The notes under the pieces were generated by a model. The model was given only the letters and a program-made list of their open reading frames with translations. It was not told the origin of the DNA and did no database searches. Of a stretch of DNA of 10,086 nt, positions 5,780-10,086 are shown in pieces; the first letter of the stretch is position 1; each line of letters opens with the position of its first letter. Both the position numbers and the translations under genes were made by a program. Source of the DNA: Methanomicrobiales archaeon (lineage in GTDB: Archaea > Halobacteriota > Methanomicrobia > Methanomicrobiales > JACTUA01); NCBI GenBank assembly GCA_028678815.1, contig JAJRCS010000155.1, positions 1 to 10,086 of the forward strand, given 5' to 3'.

Positions 5780-5816
5780 TTTATAAGGGCGGAAAACGTT
5801 TAAAAAGATATATATT
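5780..5816 (+). promoter_or_regulatory. nrdD promoter: two TATA-like boxes in an AT-rich island
   Basis: The gap 5678-5888 is GC- and pyrimidine-rich to about 5775, with a GCCCGCGGGC palindrome at 5759-5768, and then abruptly AT-rich. Two good archaeal elements are visible: TTTATAAG at 5780-5787 and AAAAAG followed by ATATATATT (about 5802-5816), the purine-rich part resembling a BRE. Start sites would be expected near 5808 and 5838, giving leaders of roughly 80 and 50 bases. The A/T-rich leader from 5817 to 5862 is the least GC-rich stretch in the window. I see no other gene in it. Confidence 0.6.
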
Positions 5817-5888
5817 GAGAAATAACCTGATAAAATCAAATAGCAATGGATTAATAGTATCTTACCGGTTTCGCGAGGTTGGACATCT

Positions 5889-8096
5889 TTGCCGCGGCAG
5901 AAAAAATCCCAGAGCAGGTCTGTTTTCCAGCAGCAACTCACGCTGGATGGGCGGTTTCTCCCCGCCCTCCCCAAGGTCAGGACGACGGACGGCCACATGG
6001 TGGAGTGGGACCGGGAGCGGATCGTCCGGCAGCTCATGGAGGAGACCCGGCTCATCGGCGTCTTCTACGGCCACGAGAGCGCCACCGAGGAGAAGGCGCG
6101 GGAGATCGCCTCCCTCGTGGAGCAGCGGATCCTGAAGCTCGGCCTCCAGGTGCTCTCCGGCCCCCTCATCCGGGAGATCACGAACATCGTGCTCCTGGAG
6201 CAGGGGCTCACCGAGTACCGGAACGTCTGCACGAGAGTGGGGACCCCCGTGTACGACGCGCACCTCATCGACGTCGGCCGGGGCTTCGAGGCCCATGACA
6301 ACGCGAACCTCCAGGAGAATGCCGAGACCTCCCACAAGAAGAAGGCCGACAAGATCAGCAAGGAGCAGTACCTCCTCCAGCTCCCCCCGCACCTCGCCGA
6401 CTACCACCTCGGGGGCGACCTCCATATCCATGACCTCGAGTACTTCGGGACCCGTCCCTTCTGCCAGGACTGGGACCTCCGGTACTTCCTCTACTACGGC
6501 CTCATGCCCGACGGGAACGGGACGAAGGCCTCGGTGGCGGGCCCGGCGAAGCGGGCCGAGGTCGCCGTGCTCCACGCGGTGAAGGCCCTCGGGTCGGCCC
6601 AGACGAACTTTGCCGGCGGGCAGGGGTACTACAACTTCCTCACCTTCCTCGCCCCCTATTTCGAGGGGATGGAGTACGACGAGATCAGGCAGCTCATCCA
6701 GATGTTCGTCTACGAGATGACCCAGATGATGGTGGCCCGGGGCGGGCAGCTGGTCTTCTCCTCGGTCCAGCTCACGCCGGGGGTCCCCACCCTCTGGAAG
6801 GACAAACCCTGCGTCTTCCGGGGGCGGGTCTACGACGGGAAGCAGGCCCCGAGGCGGACCTACGGCGAGTTCGAGCGGGAGGTGCGGCTCCTCTTCAAGG
6901 CCATGATGGAGGTGATGCTCGAGGGGGACTACTGGGGCAAGCCCTTCTCCTTCCCGAAGCCGGAGATCAGCGTCGAGCCTGACTTCCTCACCGAGGACGG
7001 GGAGTACAACAAACGGCACCCCGAGCTCCCCACGTACCGCGACCTCTATCTCCTCACCTTTGAGCTCGCCTCCAAGTTCGGCACCCCGTACTATGACAAC
7101 CAGATCCCGCCCTACCGGGGTGCGGGGCAGGGGATCTCCTGCTACCAGTGCTGCGCCTACCAGTTCTCTGCGGTGGCAGAGAAGGACAATGACTTCGAGG
7201 CAAAGCTCGACTTCCGGGAGGGGAAGCACTTCTCCATGGGCTCATGGCAGGTGGTCTCGGTGAACTGCCCCCGGGCCGCGTACCGGGCCGAGAAGGACGA
7301 CACCCGGCTCTTCGCCGAGCTGAAGCACCTCATGGACATAGCGGTCGAGGTCTTCCACATCAAGCGGCGCTGGATGGAGATCGTCCGGACCAATGGCCGG
7401 ATGCCCTTTGCCATGCAGCGGCCGAAGGACCCGAACGACGGCGATCGGGGGGCCGTTGCCGTGGACCTTGAGGGACTCGTGTACACCATCGGCGTGGTCG
7501 GGGTGAACGAGATGGTGGAGCACCACACCGGCCACCAGCTCCACGAGTCAAAGGAGGCCTTCCGGCTCGCGGTCAGGGCCATGACCGAGCTGGAGCTCTA
7601 TGCAAAGGAGCTCTCCCGGAAGCATGGCATGACCATCGCCCTCGCCCGGACCCCGGCCGAGACGACCGGGCAGCGCTTCGCCGTGGCCGACCTCCTGGAC
7701 CAGCGGTACCGGGACCATGCCATGAAGGTCATCAAGGGGAACCTCGAGGCTGCCCTCGAGGACTGCGGGAAGACCCGGGACCTCCCCATCTACTACACGA
7801 ACGGGACCCACGTCGCCCCCTGTGCCGAGATCCCCCTCACGAGGAGGATCGAGGTGGAGCACGTCTTCTTCCCCATCATCGACGGGGGGAACATCTTCCA
7901 CATCTGGCTCGGCGAGGCGAGGCCCGACCCCCGGGGACTCATGGACATGGCCATGAACCTCTGCCGGAACACCCAGATCGGGTACTTCGCCTTCACCCGG
8001 GACCTCACCGTCTGCCTGAAGCAGTTCCGGGAGTACCACCCCGAGCCGGGGACCATCACCGCCTGGGGCAAGAGCCCCACCCAAAGCCCGGCATGA
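5889..8096 (+). CDS. nrdD: Anaerobic (class III) ribonucleoside-triphosphate reductase, without visible glycyl-radical domain
   Basis: NrdD makes deoxyribonucleotides in anaerobes by radical chemistry. The 735-residue product has an N-terminal ATP-cone (about 29-125) for allosteric control. The catalytic ten-stranded barrel follows, with archaeal-type landmarks: GDLHIHDLEYFGTRPFC (C192), NFAGGQGYYNFLTFLAPY, GISCYQCCAYQF (C418, C421, C422, which should include the thiyl-radical cysteine), HFSMGSWQVVSVNCPRAAY, GRMPFAMQRPKDP and PAETTGQRFAVADL. The oddity is the C terminus. After IGYFAFTRDLTVC (C709) it continues for only 26 residues. No CxxC zinc pair and no RxxGY glycyl-radical motif are present, and no other frame nearby supplies them. 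TTG at 5889 follows GAGG at 5875-5878; there is an in-frame stop at 5841 and no upstream ATG. The stop overlaps the next gene (ATGA). No nrdG is in the window. Confidence 0.93.
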   Translation: MPRQKKSQSRSVFQQQLTLDGRFLPALPKVRTTDGHMVEWDRERIVRQLMEETRLIGVFYGHESATEEKAREIASLVEQRILKLGLQVLSGPLIREITNIVLLEQGLTEYRNVCTRVGTPVYDAHLIDVGRGFEAHDNANLQENAETSHKKKADKISKEQYLLQLPPHLADYHLGGDLHIHDLEYFGTRPFCQDWDLRYFLYYGLMPDGNGTKASVAGPAKRAEVAVLHAVKALGSAQTNFAGGQGYYNFLTFLAPYFEGMEYDEIRQLIQMFVYEMTQMMVARGGQLVFSSVQLTPGVPTLWKDKPCVFRGRVYDGKQAPRRTYGEFEREVRLLFKAMMEVMLEGDYWGKPFSFPKPEISVEPDFLTEDGEYNKRHPELPTYRDLYLLTFELASKFGTPYYDNQIPPYRGAGQGISCYQCCAYQFSAVAEKDNDFEAKLDFREGKHFSMGSWQVVSVNCPRAAYRAEKDDTRLFAELKHLMDIAVEVFHIKRRWMEIVRTNGRMPFAMQRPKDPNDGDRGAVAVDLEGLVYTIGVVGVNEMVEHHTGHQLHESKEAFRLAVRAMTELELYAKELSRKHGMTIALARTPAETTGQRFAVADLLDQRYRDHAMKVIKGNLEAALEDCGKTRDLPIYYTNGTHVAPCAEIPLTRRIEVEHVFFPIIDGGNIFHIWLGEARPDPRGLMDMAMNLCRNTQIGYFAFTRDLTVCLKQFREYHPEPGTITAWGKSPTQSPA

Positions 8097-9118
8097 CCCT
8101 CCTTGCCGTCGATATCGGCCGGGGCACCCAGGACGTCCTCGTCTACGACCCCGGCCGGCCCGTGGAGAACTGCACAAAGATGGTCCTCCCTGCCCCGACC
8201 GTCGTGGTGGGGCAGCGGATCCGGGAGGCGGCCGGCCGGGGTGAGGGGATCTTCCTCGAGGGATTCACCATGGGGGGCGGCGGCGTTGTGCAGGCCGTCT
8301 CGGAGCACCTCCGGAAGGGGCTCCCCGTCTTTGCGACGGAGACCGCGGCCCTCACCATCCACGACAGCCTGGAGAAGGTCCGATCCCTCGGGATCCAGGT
8401 CGTCCCCCGCCAGCCCCCGGGCACCACCCCTGTCAGGACCACCGACTACATGGAGACCGGGCTCCGAACCGCCCTCGGGGCCTTCGGATTGGAATACCCC
8501 CGGTACCTTGCCTTCGCCGTCCAGGACCATGGCTTCGCCCCCGGGGAGTCCAACCGGATCCACCGGTTCCGGATCCTGGGGGAGGTCCTCGACGAGGGAA
8601 CCTGGCAGGTTTGGGCCCTCGCGAAGGACCCGCCCCTGCCCACCATGACCCGGATGGCGGCCCTCCGGGACCAGGTGCCGGGGGCGCTCGTCATCGATAC
8701 CGGCGTTGCTGCCATCCTCGGCACCCTCTGCGATCCCTGGGTGAGGGAGCGGGCCGCCGAGGGGATCACCCTCGTGAACGCGGGGAACGCCCACACCTTC
8801 TGCGTGAACCTCCGGGGAGAGGAGGTCTGCGGGATCTTCGAGCACCACACCGCGTCCCTGGACCGGGACCACCTCCTCTCGCTCATCGGGAAGCTCCGGG
8901 ACGGGACCCTCACGAACGAGGCGGTCTTCGGGGAGGGAGGCCACGGGGCGAGGGTGCACCGGCCCCTCGCGGCAAGGCACATCGCCATCACCGGCCCGAA
9001 CCGGAAGCGCCTCCTCCCCGACGGCTACCAGGCAGCGCCCTTCGGGGACATGATGCTCACGGGGTGCTTCGGCCTTGTCCGGGCCTGGGAGCACCTCAGG
9101 GGCAGGGTTCCCCCGTGA
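8093..9118 (+). CDS. DUF1786 family protein (COG4012), ASKHA-like
   Basis: The 341-residue product matches the DUF1786 family, found mainly in methanogens and often labelled as related to pyruvate formate-lyase activating enzyme. That label is not supported here: the five cysteines (C27, C213, C237, C246, C325) do not form the radical-SAM CxxxCxxC motif. Instead the N terminus LLAVDIGRGTQDVLVYD (D7, G9, G11, T12, D14) reads like the phosphate-1 loop of actin/Hsp70/sugar-kinase (ASKHA) ATPases. GALVIDTGVAAILGTL (197-212) and TLVNAGNAHTF (226-236) could be the later nucleotide-binding parts; AITGPNRKRL (298-307) is a possible adenosine-side motif. A glycine run GFTMGGGGVV lies at 57-66. The ATG overlaps the nrdD stop, so translation is coupled; a role in activating or maintaining the reductase is attractive but unproven. 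Confidence 0.82.
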   Translation: MTLLAVDIGRGTQDVLVYDPGRPVENCTKMVLPAPTVVVGQRIREAAGRGEGIFLEGFTMGGGGVVQAVSEHLRKGLPVFATETAALTIHDSLEKVRSLGIQVVPRQPPGTTPVRTTDYMETGLRTALGAFGLEYPRYLAFAVQDHGFAPGESNRIHRFRILGEVLDEGTWQVWALAKDPPLPTMTRMAALRDQVPGALVIDTGVAAILGTLCDPWVRERAAEGITLVNAGNAHTFCVNLRGEEVCGIFEHHTASLDRDHLLSLIGKLRDGTLTNEAVFGEGGHGARVHRPLAARHIAITGPNRKRLLPDGYQAAPFGDMMLTGCFGLVRAWEHLRGRVPP

Positions 9119-9141
9119 CCCCCGAGGGACAGGCCCCGGGC

Positions 9142-10035
9142 ATGAGGGAGGTCGTGAAGGCGTACCTCGACCTCACCCGGGCCCATTTTGCCATCGTCTG
9201 GCCGGTCCTCGCCCTCTCGGGCCTTGCCCTCGCCTCCACCCGGTACGGCGGCCTCTCCTGGATCCTCGCCGGGAAGGTGGCCCTTGCGGCCCTTTTCGGG
9301 TTCGAGGCCGGGATGGTCTTGAACGACATCGTGGATCGCAGGCCGGATACCCGGGACATCGATCCCCGGATGACCCGGTACTGGCGGCCCTTCGGGACCC
9401 GGCCCCTCGCGGCGGGGACCATCCCCCCGTCGCATGCCCTCGCCCTCTTCGCCCTCCTCGTCCTCGCCACCGGGGCCATCATCCTCACCCTCCCCTGGCC
9501 CCACTCGGGCTACGTGGGAGCCATCATGGCCGCGAGCTACGGGCTCGAGGCCTTCTACCAGCTGAAGAAGCGGGACCAGCGGTTCCCCGTCGCCCAGCTC
9601 GCGGGGAGGATCGACCTCGCCCTCTTCCCGGTGGCCGGCTATCTCGCCCTCGGTTTCCCTGACATCACGGCCCTCCTCCTCTTCCTCGTCTTCTATCCCT
9701 GGGCCGAGGCCCACCTCGGGGTGAACGACCTCGCGGACGTGGTGAACGACCGGGAACGGGGGATGAAGACCATCCCGGTCCTCTTCGGGACCGGCGGCTG
9801 CATCGCGTGGATCACCCTCTTCTCCCTCGTCCATGTCGCGACCTCCCTCCTCCTCCTCTCCTCCCTCGGGATCCTCGCCCGGGCCGGCTTCCTCGCCGGG
9901 TTCCTCCTCCTCCTCCTCGCGAACCTCCGGATCACGAGGCACCGGACCCCCGAAGCAGCCCTCGGGGCCCTCCCCCTCTTCCACGGGTCGCTCTTCCTCT
10001 ACGCGGCGGCGCTCATCCTGGGGTCGGTGCTCTGA
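9142..10035 (+). CDS. UbiA-family membrane prenyltransferase
   Basis: UbiA enzymes transfer isoprenyl chains to aromatic or polar acceptors at the membrane. The 297-residue product has both Asp-rich, Mg-prenyl-diphosphate-binding motifs: NDxxDxxxD at 61-69 (NDIVDRRPD) and a second at 195-203 (NDLADVVND), followed by RGMKTIPVLFG. Hydrophobic helices surround them (about 17-32, 43-59, 99-117, 124-139, 155-171, 174-189, 221-240, 246-262 and 280-296), giving eight or nine membrane segments. The acceptor is not evident. In archaea, candidates are geranylgeranylglyceryl phosphate (lipid synthesis) or a quinone/haem-type substrate. GTG at 9115 is an in-frame alternative start that would overlap the DUF1786 stop (GTGA) and add nine residues. 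I prefer ATG at 9142 because the conserved region begins there and GAGGGA lies 12 bases upstream. It is probably the last gene of the nrdD operon. Confidence 0.9.
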   Translation: MREVVKAYLDLTRAHFAIVWPVLALSGLALASTRYGGLSWILAGKVALAALFGFEAGMVLNDIVDRRPDTRDIDPRMTRYWRPFGTRPLAAGTIPPSHALALFALLVLATGAIILTLPWPHSGYVGAIMAASYGLEAFYQLKKRDQRFPVAQLAGRIDLALFPVAGYLALGFPDITALLLFLVFYPWAEAHLGVNDLADVVNDRERGMKTIPVLFGTGGCIAWITLFSLVHVATSLLLLSSLGILARAGFLAGFLLLLLANLRITRHRTPEAALGALPLFHGSLFLYAAALILGSVL

Positions 10036-10062
10036 GATATCGGACGCTCCTGGGGGAAGGGA

Positions 10063-10086
10063 GGTTTCGTAAGAAACCGACCTCGA
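10063..10086 (-). repeat. Second, inverted copy of the intergenic hairpin repeat (cut by window end)
   Basis: GGTTTC-GTAA-GAAACC (10063-10078) is a perfect 6-base-pair hairpin followed by GACCTCGA to the window edge. Read on the minus strand it gives TCGAGGTC-GGTTTC-TTAC-GAAACC-TCCCTTCC. This matches two parts of the array at 1551-1627: AGGTCGGTTTCTT (1553-1565) and ACGAAACCTCCCT (1611-1623). It lies 27 bases after the ubiA stop and may also act as a terminator. The element continues past the window. Confidence 0.6.

Noticed and set aside
5802..5817. NrdR-box-like operator upstream of nrdD
   Set aside because: The ATATATATT stretch is better explained as an archaeal TATA box; the paired 16-base boxes expected for NrdR are not present.
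5862..7229. 455-codon minus-strand frame opposite nrdD
   Set aside because: Antisense shadow of nrdD with repetitive E/V/L/G composition and no recognisable domain.
8093..9118. Radical-SAM activase (NrdG/PflA) function for DUF1786
   Set aside because: No CxxxCxxC motif or other SAM-binding signature is present.
9025..9984. Minus-strand frame opposite ubiA
   Set aside because: Its Glu/Gly-rich composition is what the reverse complement of Leu/Ala/Ser-rich membrane-helix codons gives; there are no motifs.

Overview
The window looks like the chromosome of a methanogenic archaeon, most likely of the order Methanomicrobiales (Methanoculleus/Methanofollis-like). This is inferred from the high GC content, an FrhB-type F420-linked subunit, an archaeal class I CCA-adding enzyme, an archaeal-style anaerobic ribonucleotide reductase, DUF1786, archaeal TATA-type promoters and frequent GTG/TTG starts. 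No rRNA, tRNA, CRISPR array, transposase or phage gene was seen. The gene content is housekeeping and redox, not a mobile island.

Layout. (1) 1-448: 3' end of an F420 hydrogenase/dehydrogenase beta-subunit gene, convergent with (2) 487-1326 (-), a metallo-beta-lactamase-fold hydrolase of the COG1237 type. (3) 1327-1673: a 347-base gap holding a tandem array of small hairpins (1418-1627). (4) 1674-3415 (+): msrB, then a PPOX/FMN-binding protein behind its own TATA box, then a C_GCAxxG_C_C redox protein and a ywbE homologue joined TAA-ATG. (5) 3418-5354 (-): thpR and cca overlapping by ATGA, an RNA-end-processing operon that ends 2 bases from ywbE. (6) 5355-5407: a compact divergent promoter region. 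(7) 5408-10035 (+): a small CPNC glutaredoxin-like protein; an AT-rich promoter island; then nrdD, a DUF1786 protein and a UbiA prenyltransferase as a tight set (ATGA overlap at nrdD/DUF1786, possible GTGA overlap at DUF1786/ubiA). (8) 10036-10086: intergenic DNA carrying an inverted copy of the hairpin repeat from region 3.

Two things stand out. First, the nrdD product has the ATP-cone and the full catalytic core, but it stops where the C-terminal zinc ribbon and the RxxGY glycyl-radical loop of class III ribonucleotide reductases should be. It is directly coupled to DUF1786, a family historically labelled as related to a glycyl-radical-enzyme activase. The protein here has no radical-SAM cysteine motif and instead shows an actin/Hsp70-like nucleotide-binding signature at its N terminus. 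Second, the intergenic hairpin family has short three- or four-base loops, shared flanks, a covarying stem pair, a nested copy and a second locus at the window end, so it behaves like a dispersed structured repeat.

Functionally, the genes cover thiol redox and oxidative repair (MsrB, C_GCAxxG_C_C, glutaredoxin-like), flavin chemistry (PPOX, FrhB), tRNA/RNA end metabolism (ThpR, Cca), deoxynucleotide synthesis (NrdD) and isoprenoid transfer (UbiA).
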